A model generated the notes under the pieces. The model did no database searches. It was not told the DNA's origin and was given only the letters and a program-made list of their open reading frames with translations. Of a stretch of 64,000 bases of DNA, positions 41,843 to 51,636 are shown in pieces. Source of the DNA: Marinimicrobium agarilyticum DSM 16975 (GTDB taxonomy: Bacteria; Pseudomonadota; Gammaproteobacteria; Pseudomonadales; Cellvibrionaceae); assembly GCF_000423345.1 (NCBI RefSeq), contig NZ_AUHU01000006.1, forward strand, positions 186,001-250,000, written 5' to 3'. Positions within the stretch are counted from its first letter, which is position 1, and each line of letters begins with the position of its first letter. The position numbers were made by a program, and so were the translations under genes.

Positions 41843-42041
41843 AATAAAAAGGCAAGCCCTGGAGGCAGAAATTGCGCTCAATTCGATATGCATTCCCGCT
41901 ATAGGTTATGCGAATTCGTGATTTAACGGGCCCCTTTCATTTCTATAAGATAACCCCACTTTACAGCCATAGGGTTGCAAAGCGTCAATCTCACCCGCAT
42001 CTCAACGCTTCAATCAGCAAATCCGCTAAGGAGGTAAGCTT

Positions 42042-42701
42042 ATGGCCCTGCGAATCGGTAGCACCGCGCCGGACTTCACCGCACAGACCACCGAAGGCCA
42101 GCTCAATTTTCACGACTGGATTGGTGACTCTTGGGCGATCCTGTTCTCCCACCCCAAGGACTTCACCCCGGTGTGCACCACGGAGCTGGGCTACATGGCC
42201 AAGCTGAAGCCGGAGTTTGACAAACGCAACACAAAAATCATTGGTCTGTCCGTTGATCCTGTTGAGAATCATGCCAAATGGGGGAAGGATATCGAAGAAA
42301 CTCAGGGCACGGCGCCAAACTATCCGATGATTGGCGACACGGACCTGAACGTGGCCAAACTATACGACATGTTGCCGGCAGACGAAGACGGCAGTGCCGA
42401 GGGTCGTACTCCAGCGGACAACGCCACCGTGCGAGCGGTGTTTATCATCGGGCCGGACAAGAAGATCAAAGCGCAGCTGATCTACCCCATGACCAGCGGG
42501 CGGAACTTCAACGAAATCCTGCGTTTGCTCGATTCCATGCAACTGACCGGCAAGCATACTGTGGCCACGCCGGTGAACTGGGAGCCGGGTGATGACATTA
42601 TCATTCCGCCCTCAGTGAGCGATGAAGACGCCAAGAAGAAATTCCCGGAAGGTTGGAAAACGCTCAAACCTTACCTTCGGGTGGCGAAGCAACCGAAATA
42701 A
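42042..42701 (+). CDS. 1-Cys peroxiredoxin (Prx6 type)
   Basis: This 219-residue cytoplasmic peroxidase reduces hydrogen peroxide, organic peroxides or peroxynitrite. The peroxidatic Cys is in FSHPKDFTPVCTTELGY, and the Arg of the active site in DNATVRAVFIIGPD. Length and the C-terminal domain (NWEPGDDIIIPPSVSDED) fit the Prx6 group. A perfect AAGGAGGT lies upstream of the ATG. It stands alone between the NsrR-linked gene and the kinase gene. Confidence 0.93.
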   Translation: MALRIGSTAPDFTAQTTEGQLNFHDWIGDSWAILFSHPKDFTPVCTTELGYMAKLKPEFDKRNTKIIGLSVDPVENHAKWGKDIEETQGTAPNYPMIGDTDLNVAKLYDMLPADEDGSAEGRTPADNATVRAVFIIGPDKKIKAQLIYPMTSGRNFNEILRLLDSMQLTGKHTVATPVNWEPGDDIIIPPSVSDEDAKKKFPEGWKTLKPYLRVAKQPK

Positions 42702-42715
42702 GCCGTTGCCCTTGA

Positions 42716-42739
42716 AGCCGGCGGGCCCCGCCCCCGGCT
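42716..42739. terminator. Hairpin between convergent peroxiredoxin and kinase genes
   Basis: AGCCGG and CCGGCT with further G-C pairs form a GC-rich hairpin between two convergent genes. The T-run is poor, so it may be a weak bidirectional terminator. Confidence 0.4.
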
Positions 42740-42748
42740 GCCTTTGGG

Positions 42749-44758
42749 TTAATCGTCCCACTCCAGCTCACACTCCCCCAGCACCCGGTTAAACACCCGC
42801 ACCAGTTGCCCGACCTCAATGGGCTTGGTCAGGTACCCGGAAAAGCCCGAGCGGTACCCCCGATCAATGTCGCTTGCCAGGGCATTGGCCGACAGCGCCA
42901 CGACTGGAATATCACAGGTGGCTGGGTCGCGCTTCAAGACCTTCAACACCTCAAAGCCATCCATATCCGGAAGATTGATGTCGAGCAGTATCAGGTCAGG
43001 CAGCTGCGTGCGCGCCTGATAAATACCCAGCATGGGCTCTGCGGCAATGTCCAACTCCAACGGCTTGAAGCGCTCCACAATTTTGGCGAGCAACTTGGCG
43101 TTGGCGGGGTTGTCTTCGATATACAGTATTCGGTGGTGATCCTCTACCTCCAACACTCCCACCTCCTCTTCCAGAGTCCGGGAGGGCCGCTCTGACGCGG
43201 AGGTTTCGGCCAGTGGCAATTCGAACCAGAAACCGCTGCCTTGTCCTTCCACGCTGGTAAAATCCAGGTGGCCGTTCATCATGTTGATCAACTGTCGGGT
43301 AATCACCAGCCCCACGCCGCTGCCTTCCACGTGAGCCGAGTGTTCGTGTAAACGACTGAAGGGTTCAAACACCTGATCCAACCGGTTTTTGGGAATACCG
43401 ACACCGGTATCTTCCACCAAGATACGCAAGGTATTCCGGTCGGTGGCGTGAAAGGACACATCCACACGCCCACCGGGACGGTTGTATTTGATGGCGTTGC
43501 TAACGAGATTCAGGAACACCTGTTTGAGTCGGGTGAAATCGGCCTCGACCGCCACCGACTCAAGCGCATTCAGTTGGCAATGGAGCTGTATCTGGTGGTC
43601 ATCTGCCAGAGGGGCCATCAGGCGAAGGCACTCGGTCACCAGCCGGGAGGGCACCACTGAATCGAGCGTCAGGCTCATGTGCCCCGCCTCGATTTTGGCC
43701 AGATCCAGCACTTCGTTGATCAACTGCAGCAGATGTTTGCCCGCCCGGTGTATTTCATCCACGTTATCCCGGCTTCCACCGCTGAGGTTCGCATCGTAGG
43801 TGAGCAACTGTGAGTACCCGAGAATGGCATTGAGCGGCGTGCGCAGCTCGTGGCTCATACTGGAGAGGAACTCGGATTTGGCCTGGTTGGCTTTTTCCGC
43901 GGACGTTTTCGCCTCCAGGAGCGCCTCCTGAGTGCTTTTCAGTTCCGTGGTGTCCATATTGCTGCCAGAGATGCGCACCGCCCGCCCGTGTTCGTTATAC
44001 GTGGCCTCGGCGCGGGCGCGAATCCAGCGCAAGGAGCCGTCTTTCGCGGTGACCTGGTATTCCACATCAAACGGCACCCGATCGATGATGTGGCGGCGCA
44101 AGGCCTGGTCAAAACGCTGAATGTCCCGGTCAGACATGCGCGCTTTCCAATCCTCTATACGATATAGCTGAAATTCGCGCACCTCTTGCGGGGTAAAACC
44201 CAACTGCTCCCAACAGATGTCGGTAAAGCTGACCTCGTCAGTGCTCAAATCCCACTCCCAGACGCCGTCACGGGTGCCTGCGATCATGCGGGAGTGTCGG
44301 GCCTCGCTGGCCCGGAGTGCTTCCTCCGTGCGCTTGAGTTCCGATATATCGTAATTAACACCCGCCATGTAGTAGGTCCAACCGGATTCGTCCCGGTAAC
44401 CCTGACCGTTGACCCGGACCCAGAGGTAATCGCCCCGCTTGCTTTGCAGCCGGTAGCAGTAATCCAGTGGGGAGCCCTTTTTGATGGTCTCTTCGATGGC
44501 AAGACGGAAGCCCTGACGATCATCCGGGTGAATAAAATCCAGAAGAATTTCCGGGGTGGTCATACGTTGAGCGTCCCGCTCATCGTAACCAAGCTCCCGC
44601 CAGAAGGTGCCATACCAACGCATGCGGTTGGTACTCAGGTTCCAGTCCCAGAAGCCGTGGTTGCTGCCCAGCATGCTGCGCTGGTAGCTGGCCATCTCCT
44701 CGCCCAGAATGGTTTTATCGACATCACAGGACTCGGGGTTCCATATTACATCCAACAT
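42749..44758 (-). CDS. Hybrid sensor histidine kinase (PAS-PAS-HisKA-HATPase-REC)
   Basis: This 669-residue protein has no clear membrane segment, so it is probably cytoplasmic. Domains in order are two PAS/PAC modules (about 28-150 and 155-280; [28 protein letters not shown]), a dimerisation domain with the phospho-His in [16 protein letters not shown] (about 310), the ATPase domain ([32 protein letters not shown]) and a C-terminal receiver ([14 protein letters not shown], phospho-Asp). The ligand of the PAS domains is unknown. A separate output protein is not adjacent. Confidence 0.92.
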   Translation of the reverse strand: MLDVIWNPESCDVDKTILGEEMASYQRSMLGSNHGFWDWNLSTNRMRWYGTFWRELGYDERDAQRMTTPEILLDFIHPDDRQGFRLAIEETIKKGSPLDYCYRLQSKRGDYLWVRVNGQGYRDESGWTYYMAGVNYDISELKRTEEALRASEARHSRMIAGTRDGVWEWDLSTDEVSFTDICWEQLGFTPQEVREFQLYRIEDWKARMSDRDIQRFDQALRRHIIDRVPFDVEYQVTAKDGSLRWIRARAEATYNEHGRAVRISGSNMDTTELKSTQEALLEAKTSAEKANQAKSEFLSSMSHELRTPLNAILGYSQLLTYDANLSGGSRDNVDEIHRAGKHLLQLINEVLDLAKIEAGHMSLTLDSVVPSRLVTECLRLMAPLADDHQIQLHCQLNALESVAVEADFTRLKQVFLNLVSNAIKYNRPGGRVDVSFHATDRNTLRILVEDTGVGIPKNRLDQVFEPFSRLHEHSAHVEGSGVGLVITRQLINMMNGHLDFTSVEGQGSGFWFELPLAETSASERPSRTLEEEVGVLEVEDHHRILYIEDNPANAKLLAKIVERFKPLELDIAAEPMLGIYQARTQLPDLILLDINLPDMDGFEVLKVLKRDPATCDIPVVALSANALASDIDRGYRSGFSGYLTKPIEVGQLVRVFNRVLGECELEWDD

Positions 44759-44941
44759 GACCTGTCCTTATCATTGGTACACGGAATAAGCGTATCGAAA
44801 CGCAATTTTGCCTGATATCACCCCAACACGCAGGGCTCCGTGTGCAACGCTGTGATTCCTTTCACAGAGGAAACGGCATCAATGACGCCCAATGTCGCAA
44901 TGGCGTCCGTTTGCGCTCGTCTGAACCGCCGTGTCAATCAT

Positions 44942-44967
44942 AAAAAAGCCGCCTCGAGGGGCGGCTT
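44942..44967 (-). terminator. Intrinsic terminator after the FadL-like gene
   Basis: AAGCCGCC (44946-44953) pairs with GGCGGCTT (44960-44967); on the minus strand a run of T residues follows (44942-44947). It lies 27 nt past the stop codon at 44994. Confidence 0.85.
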
Positions 44968-44993
44968 AACAAAACACATCTTTTCAGGAAGGC

Positions 44994-46349
44994 CTAAAAG
45001 TGCCAATTCAACTGGGCCCCGACAATGTTGACGCTGTTGTCGAAGTGACCTTCAAGGTTATAAGTGCCGCCGGTAGCCGTCGCGTCCTGCCGGTTCAGTT
45101 GAGCGTCATCCACCATCAGATGGGCGTAGCTCACATCCAGAGACAAAGCGTCAGAAAGCATCATGTTAGCGCCCACGGCCAGCCAAGTGCGATCCTCATC
45201 CGGGATGCGGGGACTGACATATGCCGGATCGGTTTGTGGCGCCTCATCCTTGGCAACGCCAAACCGCCAGGTCATGGTATCGGAGAACGCGTAGCTGGCA
45301 CCGAGGGCGAAACGCAGCGTGTCGTCGTAATTCAGATGCAGCTCGGTCACGTTCTCCCCGCTCTCAACATTGTCGACCGCAATGGTCTGAATGCTGCTCC
45401 AGCGGGTCTGAGCGAGGTCGGCATGCACGGTCCAGCGCTCACCAAGCTGCTGAGAGGCGCTCAGGGTGAGGGTATCCGGAAGGTCTGCATTCGCCGTCAC
45501 GCCGCCCTCGCGCGCCGCCAGAGCGCCTGCGCACAGAGTGCCCGTCGTCGGGGCGGGCGGCGCGCCGGTGGGCAGCCCCGCTCCCGGAGCACAGGCGGCA
45601 TTGAGATCAAAGCTTGCCGTCCCCTCCAGGGTGAAGTCGCCCCCCTGGCGCCATACCAGACCGATATCGGTCCCCGGCGCGGGCGTCCACAGCACGCTGG
45701 CATCCAGGACAAAGTCATCATCGTCGCCCTCAATGCGGGCGCCGGTATCGGTTTCTGGGTTGGGGTTGAGCCCCAGCGTGGAGTCGAACTGGCTTTCCAG
45801 CGTCACATCCATCCGTTGATAATTGACGCCCAGCCCCACAGCGATCTGGTCGGTCAGCTCCCAGGCCGTGGTGGCATTCAGGTTCATGACCTCCAGCTCA
45901 CTGAAGGTGGCCGAGTAGCGACCAGGCCAAGTATCGTCAAAGTCACTGGACAACCCGAACGGCCCTCCAGCACCGACCCCCACGGTCAGCCGCTCAGTCA
46001 GTGGCGCCACCCAATAGACGTTGGGAATAAAGCCGGTTTCATCAGTGTTGCCGCCACCACTAACCGGCACGGTATTTCCGCCCACCGTATAGCTGGAGCC
46101 GTCATTGACGAAGTCCGCCTCGGTGAATACCGCATTGCCGCCTAGAGTGACATGGCTGCCTTCAAGGCGGGACATGCCGGCGGGGTTGTAATAAACCGTG
46201 GAAGCGTCGGTAATATCCGACGCCGTGCCGGCGAAGGCCTTACCCAGGTGAGCGGGGCTTTGCTCCAATAGCTGGAACGATGATGCCAGCGCGGTTGAGG
46301 GCAATGCCACCGTCAGAGATAGGGCAACGCTAAGCGCTTTTTTATCCAT
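44994..46349 (-). CDS. FadL/OmpP1-family outer-membrane porin
   Basis: This 451-residue outer-membrane protein belongs to the FadL/TodX family that takes up long-chain fatty acids or other hydrophobic compounds. A signal peptide ends near TALAS, followed by the family start SFQLLEQSPAHLGKAFAG and ASTVYYNPAGMSRL, and the chain ends in a beta-strand with terminal Phe. The ATG at 46349 follows GGAG. A loop around 260-295 carries two cysteines (CAPGAG, LCAGAL). Flanking genes give no hint of the substrate. Confidence 0.9.
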   Translation of the reverse strand: MDKKALSVALSLTVALPSTALASSFQLLEQSPAHLGKAFAGTASDITDASTVYYNPAGMSRLEGSHVTLGGNAVFTEADFVNDGSSYTVGGNTVPVSGGGNTDETGFIPNVYWVAPLTERLTVGVGAGGPFGLSSDFDDTWPGRYSATFSELEVMNLNATTAWELTDQIAVGLGVNYQRMDVTLESQFDSTLGLNPNPETDTGARIEGDDDDFVLDASVLWTPAPGTDIGLVWRQGGDFTLEGTASFDLNAACAPGAGLPTGAPPAPTTGTLCAGALAAREGGVTANADLPDTLTLSASQQLGERWTVHADLAQTRWSSIQTIAVDNVESGENVTELHLNYDDTLRFALGASYAFSDTMTWRFGVAKDEAPQTDPAYVSPRIPDEDRTWLAVGANMMLSDALSLDVSYAHLMVDDAQLNRQDATATGGTYNLEGHFDNSVNIVGAQLNWHF

Positions 46350-46473
46350 GATGCTCTCCTCGTGCACAAAATGATGAGACTGCAATACGGATGAGACAAA
46401 ACACACGCTGTAGTGTAGTTGACTAAAGCGTTGAATGCCTTGAGCTGCGGCTTATAGATGTCAGCGAACGAGG

Positions 46474-47316
46474 CTAGAAGAACATTCCGGTTTCGAGCTG
46501 CGCCTCTTCGCTCATCATGGTGCGATCCCAGGGCGGGTCGAATACCAGATCAACATCGGTGGAAGCCACATTCGGCACTTCCGCCAGTCGGCGTTTGACG
46601 TCGTCCACCAGCACATCGCCCATGCCGCAACCGGGAGCGGTGAGCGTCATTTCCACATCGACGTGACCGCGCTCCTGATCCACATTCATCTTATAGACCA
46701 GCCCAAGGCTGACAATGTTCACTGGAATTTCCGGGTCATAGACCATCGACAAGGCTTTCCAGACCTGCTCTTCGTCAATCTGGCCGTCTTCGCGCGCTTC
46801 GAACTCCAGGCCGTTGGCGGTCAGACCGATGGCATCGGCGTCTTTCCCATCAATACGGATCAGGTTGCCGTGGTACAAAAGGGTGTAACTCGCCCCGAGC
46901 GCCTGGGTAATGGCCGCCTCCGCCCCTTTGGGAATCATCAGATCATCGCCGGACGGAACCAATTTGGCAGGGGTTTCACGCTCGAACACCACTTCACGCC
47001 CTTGGGCACTCTGGGGTTTTTTGGCGTTCGGCGCGCGAATGGTGATCTGCTTCTGATCGCCCTGCTCCTGCAGGTCGACCTCCAGCCCTTTCAGGTAGGG
47101 CAGGCTGCGTTTGTCCAGGTAGAGTTTGAGATCGCCCTCATAGACTTCCAGGTCGCTTTCGGACTCCTCGCCGGGGCGGCAGTAAGCCAGGCAGGTCTCG
47201 GCTCGGGGAGTGCCCGCTTCTACGACAAAAATTCGGGCGGCGTCCACGCCCTGCCGGTCGAGCAGTTCGATCAGGTAATCTCGGGCGGGGGCGGATATAT
47301 GGAAGCTGGGCGTCAT
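46474..47316 (-). CDS. Fusion of an A-type carrier-like domain with SufT
   Basis: This 280-residue protein joins two iron-sulfur assembly modules. Residues 1-105 resemble the A-type carrier fold found in HesB/IscA and at the N-terminus of NfuA (FHISAPARDYLIELLDRQG; cysteines in ETCLAYCRPGEE). Residues about 115-280 match the long form of SufT with LMIPKGAEAAITQALGAS and the DUF59 domain (DPEIPVNIVSLGLVYKM, TLTAPGCGMGDVL with the conserved Cys). It probably helps to mature or repair Fe-S proteins. A weak NsrR-like site abuts the start codon. No other isc or suf genes are near. Confidence 0.8.
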   Translation of the reverse strand: MTPSFHISAPARDYLIELLDRQGVDAARIFVVEAGTPRAETCLAYCRPGEESESDLEVYEGDLKLYLDKRSLPYLKGLEVDLQEQGDQKQITIRAPNAKKPQSAQGREVVFERETPAKLVPSGDDLMIPKGAEAAITQALGASYTLLYHGNLIRIDGKDADAIGLTANGLEFEAREDGQIDEEQVWKALSMVYDPEIPVNIVSLGLVYKMNVDQERGHVDVEMTLTAPGCGMGDVLVDDVKRRLAEVPNVASTDVDLVFDPPWDRTMMSEEAQLETGMFF

Positions 47317-47339
47317 AAGATGCTCTCTGAATACACTTT
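47317..47339. promoter_or_regulatory. Weak NsrR-like site at the start of the SufT fusion gene
   Basis: The left half AAGATGC is perfect but the right half (ATACACTTT) is partial; about 17 of 23 consensus positions match (N counted). The site overlaps the ribosome-binding site, where a repressor could block expression. Confidence 0.3.
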
Positions 47340-47469
47340 ATCTTACAACGCTATGCTACCATTATTCCTCGGCAACCTGAATACCCAAGTGTTTTAGTCG
47401 GGTATTCAGTGGCTCGCTCGATATTTCAATAACAACAGCCGCTCACACTCCCGGGCGTTTGGAGTTGTC

Positions 47470-49056
47470 ATGCGCTTTTACCATCCCGTTGCGTTCTGGC
47501 TTGGGTGCCTCGCCATTACGTTGGGCGTTCTGTCGCACATTCCCATGTTTCTGCACGCCGCTCCCATGGGGTATCAGATGGCGGGGATGCCGATGAGTAC
47601 CACCATGCTGGTCGGCATGGCGTTGATCCCCGTCGGGCTTCTGCTATCCGCCTACGGTGTTGTGCCCAGAATGGCGGCGCTGGCCCAGCACGAGGAAATC
47701 CATTTACAGTTTCACGTCGCCGACCAGGTGCCGCTCAATCGGGAGCACTGGAAGCTGGTGGCGGTGCTGATGGTCGCCGTAACGGTGGATGTAATGAAGC
47801 CCGCCACTCTGGGCTTTGTCATGCCCGGCATGGCGGCCGAATACCAACTGAGCAGTCAGTCGGCCGGCGTGCTGGCGGTAGTGGCGCTCACCGGCACCAC
47901 ACTGGGCTCCGTTTTATGGGGTATGGCCTCAGACCGGTTCGGCCGACGCGCCACTATCCTCCTATCGGCCCTCATGTTCATTGGCACCGCCATTTGCGGT
48001 GCCATGCCTTCCTACACCTGGAACCTGGTCATGTGTTTCCTGATGGGCTTGTCAGCCGGTGGTCTTTTGCCCATTACATTTGCCCTGATGGCGGAGTCCG
48101 TGCCCGCCCGGCAACGGGGCTGGCTGCTGGTGGCACTGGGCGGTCTGGGTACCGCTGCGGGTTACCTCGCCGCCGCCGGCTCTGCCACGGTGCTGGAGCC
48201 CATCTTCAGTTGGCGAATACTCTGGTTGCTGGGCTTGCCGACCGGCCTGCTGGTGATCATTCTCAACCGATACATCCCCGAGTCCCCGCGGTACTTGGCA
48301 AGCAAAGGGATGCTCCGAGAAGCTCGCCATGTGTTGGCCCGGTTTGCGGGCGATGCACATCGCGATCAGGATGTCATGGTAGAGCCCGAACCGTCTCAGG
48401 GAGGGTTCAGGGAGTTGTTCCACCCCCCCTACGCCGGCATCACCTGGGGGTTGATTACGGCGGGTCTGGCCTGGGGCCTGGTCAACTTTGGGTTTCTGTT
48501 GTGGCTGCCCACCAACCTGCACAGCCTCGGCCTGTCGGAGTACGCAAACTCTCTGGTGGCCCAGTCCGCGCTGTTGGCTTTGCCGGGTGTGGCGCTGGTA
48601 ATTGCCCTGTATCACTGGTGGAGCTCCATCTACACACTGACGCTGTTTACCACACTGACGGCCCTCACAATGCTGGCTTTCGCCCTGTGCAGTGCTATGG
48701 GAGTTCTCACGGTCACCACGTTGACGGCGTGCACCGCCCTGCTGCTTGTCAGCGCCAGTGGCGTGATCGCCATGTTGATTCCCTACGCCTCGGAAATCTA
48801 CCCCGTGCATCTTCGAGGCACCGGGGCAGGGATCGTCGCTGCCAGTTCGAAACTCGGCGGAATTGCGGGAACGTTGCTGGGTGTTTCAGGCCTGCTGGAC
48901 TCTCTGACCGCCTCGGCGCTTGTCATTGTCATACCCTTGGCGGGCGCGGCCGTGCTACTGATTCGCAGCGGTATCGACACCCGTGGTCTGCGCCTGGAAG
49001 ATATCCGGCACGCCATGCAGCACAAAGCCAAGCGAGAAGCGGCCCCAGAACGTTGA
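47470..49056 (+). CDS. MFS transporter with two extra N-terminal membrane segments
   Basis: This 528-residue inner-membrane protein has an MFS core (about 90-515) of the sugar-porter/metabolite type, with the loop motif GMASDRFGRRATILL between segments 2 and 3 and PESPRYLASKGML after segment 6. Two extra membrane helices with many methionines (residues 1-65, MGYQMAGMPMSTTMLVGM) precede the core. The Met-rich segment could contact copper, but this is a guess. Substrate unknown. It lies upstream of azurin in convergent orientation. Confidence 0.8.
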   Translation: MRFYHPVAFWLGCLAITLGVLSHIPMFLHAAPMGYQMAGMPMSTTMLVGMALIPVGLLLSAYGVVPRMAALAQHEEIHLQFHVADQVPLNREHWKLVAVLMVAVTVDVMKPATLGFVMPGMAAEYQLSSQSAGVLAVVALTGTTLGSVLWGMASDRFGRRATILLSALMFIGTAICGAMPSYTWNLVMCFLMGLSAGGLLPITFALMAESVPARQRGWLLVALGGLGTAAGYLAAAGSATVLEPIFSWRILWLLGLPTGLLVIILNRYIPESPRYLASKGMLREARHVLARFAGDAHRDQDVMVEPEPSQGGFRELFHPPYAGITWGLITAGLAWGLVNFGFLLWLPTNLHSLGLSEYANSLVAQSALLALPGVALVIALYHWWSSIYTLTLFTTLTALTMLAFALCSAMGVLTVTTLTACTALLLVSASGVIAMLIPYASEIYPVHLRGTGAGIVAASSKLGGIAGTLLGVSGLLDSLTASALVIVIPLAGAAVLLIRSGIDTRGLRLEDIRHAMQHKAKREAAPER

Positions 49057-49141
49057 TGTGACCAACCCATCAATACCCGGTGTCACGCGGCCGTTGGCGT
49101 AACCGAGCGCGCCGCTTGGCGACGCACCCGCCATTGCGCGT

Positions 49142-49594
49142 TCACTTGACGACGAACTCGCCCTTCATGAGTGAGGAGTGTCCGGGGAAAGAGCAAAAGA
49201 ACTGGTAGTTGGCACCCTGCTCCAGTCCACTGGCATCAAAGGTGATCGAGGTTTCCTCACCGCCGCCAATGATTTCTGTGTGGGCAATCACACGCTCATC
49301 GCCCGGCTTCACGTAGTTGTTTTCCAGCCCGGCCGACATGCCATCCTGCACCACTCCCTGCATGTCCTCATTCAGGGTCAACACCCAGTTGTGCCCCATG
49401 ACGTTTTCCGCCATTGAGCCCGAATGCGTCAGCTTGACCGTGAACTCTTCACAACTCGCATCCATTTCAATGCGGTCGGTGTCATAACGCATCTTGTCGT
49501 TGCTATCAACGGTCACCTCACAGTCAGCGGCCTGAGCGCCAGTGGCGGCACAAGCGGCAAGGGACAACACAAATACTTTCATGGAAAACTTCAT
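49142..49594 (-). CDS. azu: Azurin
   Basis: Azurin is a periplasmic type-1 copper protein that carries electrons, here probably to NirK. The 150-residue precursor has a signal peptide ending near TGAQAAD, and the mature chain keeps the copper ligands: His in MGHNWVL, and Cys, His and Met in [14 protein letters not shown]. Two adjacent ATGs exist (49597 and 49594); the second has better spacing to AGGAGG. Confidence 0.95.
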   Translation of the reverse strand: MKFSMKVFVLSLAACAATGAQAADCEVTVDSNDKMRYDTDRIEMDASCEEFTVKLTHSGSMAENVMGHNWVLTLNEDMQGVVQDGMSAGLENNYVKPGDERVIAHTEIIGGGEETSITFDASGLEQGANYQFFCSFPGHSSLMKGEFVVK

Positions 49595-49766
49595 CATAAC
49601 CTCCTATAAAGAGAGTAAAGACCCAGAGCCAAGTTAAAAGCTCTCGTATCATTCTGTGCTAGCTAGCGCACCGAAAAACTGGCAGAAAGCGCATCATACC
49701 ACCCATCGTAACGAGCTTGCCGCCGGGGAGGCGTTCTCCAGGTTCCGGGCAATGGTATCAATGCGC

Positions 49767-50123
49767 TCAGTGATCCATCTTTTTAAGATACTCGCGCAGC
49801 ACACGAGCGTGATTATGCTCCCTGTCTTTGGCAGCATAAACCAGTGTCAGCCGTCCGTTTTGGTTTTTCCCGAGAAGCTCCCTTGCTGTCTGCTTGTGGT
49901 CCTTCAACTCTTCCAAGTAATCGGTTCGAAACTCCTTCCATTTATCGGGGTCGTGATTGAACCACTTGCGTAGGGCTTCACTGGGAGCCACCTCTTTACA
50001 CCAGTCATCGAGTTCAAGCGCTTCTTTTTTGATGCCCCTCGGCCAGAGGCCATCCACAAGCACTCGGGCGCCATCGTCTTTTTCAACATGGTCATGGGCG
50101 CGCTTAAGAAATACGTCCACCAT
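49767..50123 (-). CDS. DUF488 family protein (copy 1)
   Basis: This 118-residue soluble protein belongs to the DUF488 (YeaO-like) family of unknown function. It has the family start VFLKRAHDHVEKDDGARVLV, the DGLWPRG motif and the C-terminal LVYAAKDREHNHA. The ATG at 50123 follows GGAGG; an ATG at 50135 is less likely. A second copy lies at 63188. It stands between azurin and gdhA. Confidence 0.85.
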   Translation of the reverse strand: MVDVFLKRAHDHVEKDDGARVLVDGLWPRGIKKEALELDDWCKEVAPSEALRKWFNHDPDKWKEFRTDYLEELKDHKQTARELLGKNQNGRLTLVYAAKDREHNHARVLREYLKKMDH

Positions 50124-50232
50124 AGTGACCTCCATACCGTTTCGATTTCAATGCTCGTACCGGACACAGAGATGACCAGCCACGCTCTATCGTAGACCAG
50201 CGTCGTCCTATAACCATAGGACAGCAGTGCCG

Positions 50233-51597
<1,365 letters not shown>

Positions 51598-51603
51598 TTA
51601 ACG

Positions 51604-51630
51604 CCGAGGGCGGAGCGAGCCCGCCCTCGG
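51604..51630 (-). terminator. Hairpin between norZ and gdhA
   Basis: CCGAGGGCGG (51604-51613) pairs perfectly with CCGCCCTCGG (51621-51630), six bases past the norZ stop. There is no T-run on the minus strand, so read-through into gdhA is possible. Confidence 0.5.
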
Positions 51631-51636
51631 TCTGGG

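Noticed and set aside
47505-49061. Long plus-strand open frame of 518 codons overlapping the MFS gene
   Set aside because: It is rich in Arg, His and Gly, has no recognisable domain and lies in another frame of a clear transporter gene; typical of GC-rich shadow frames.
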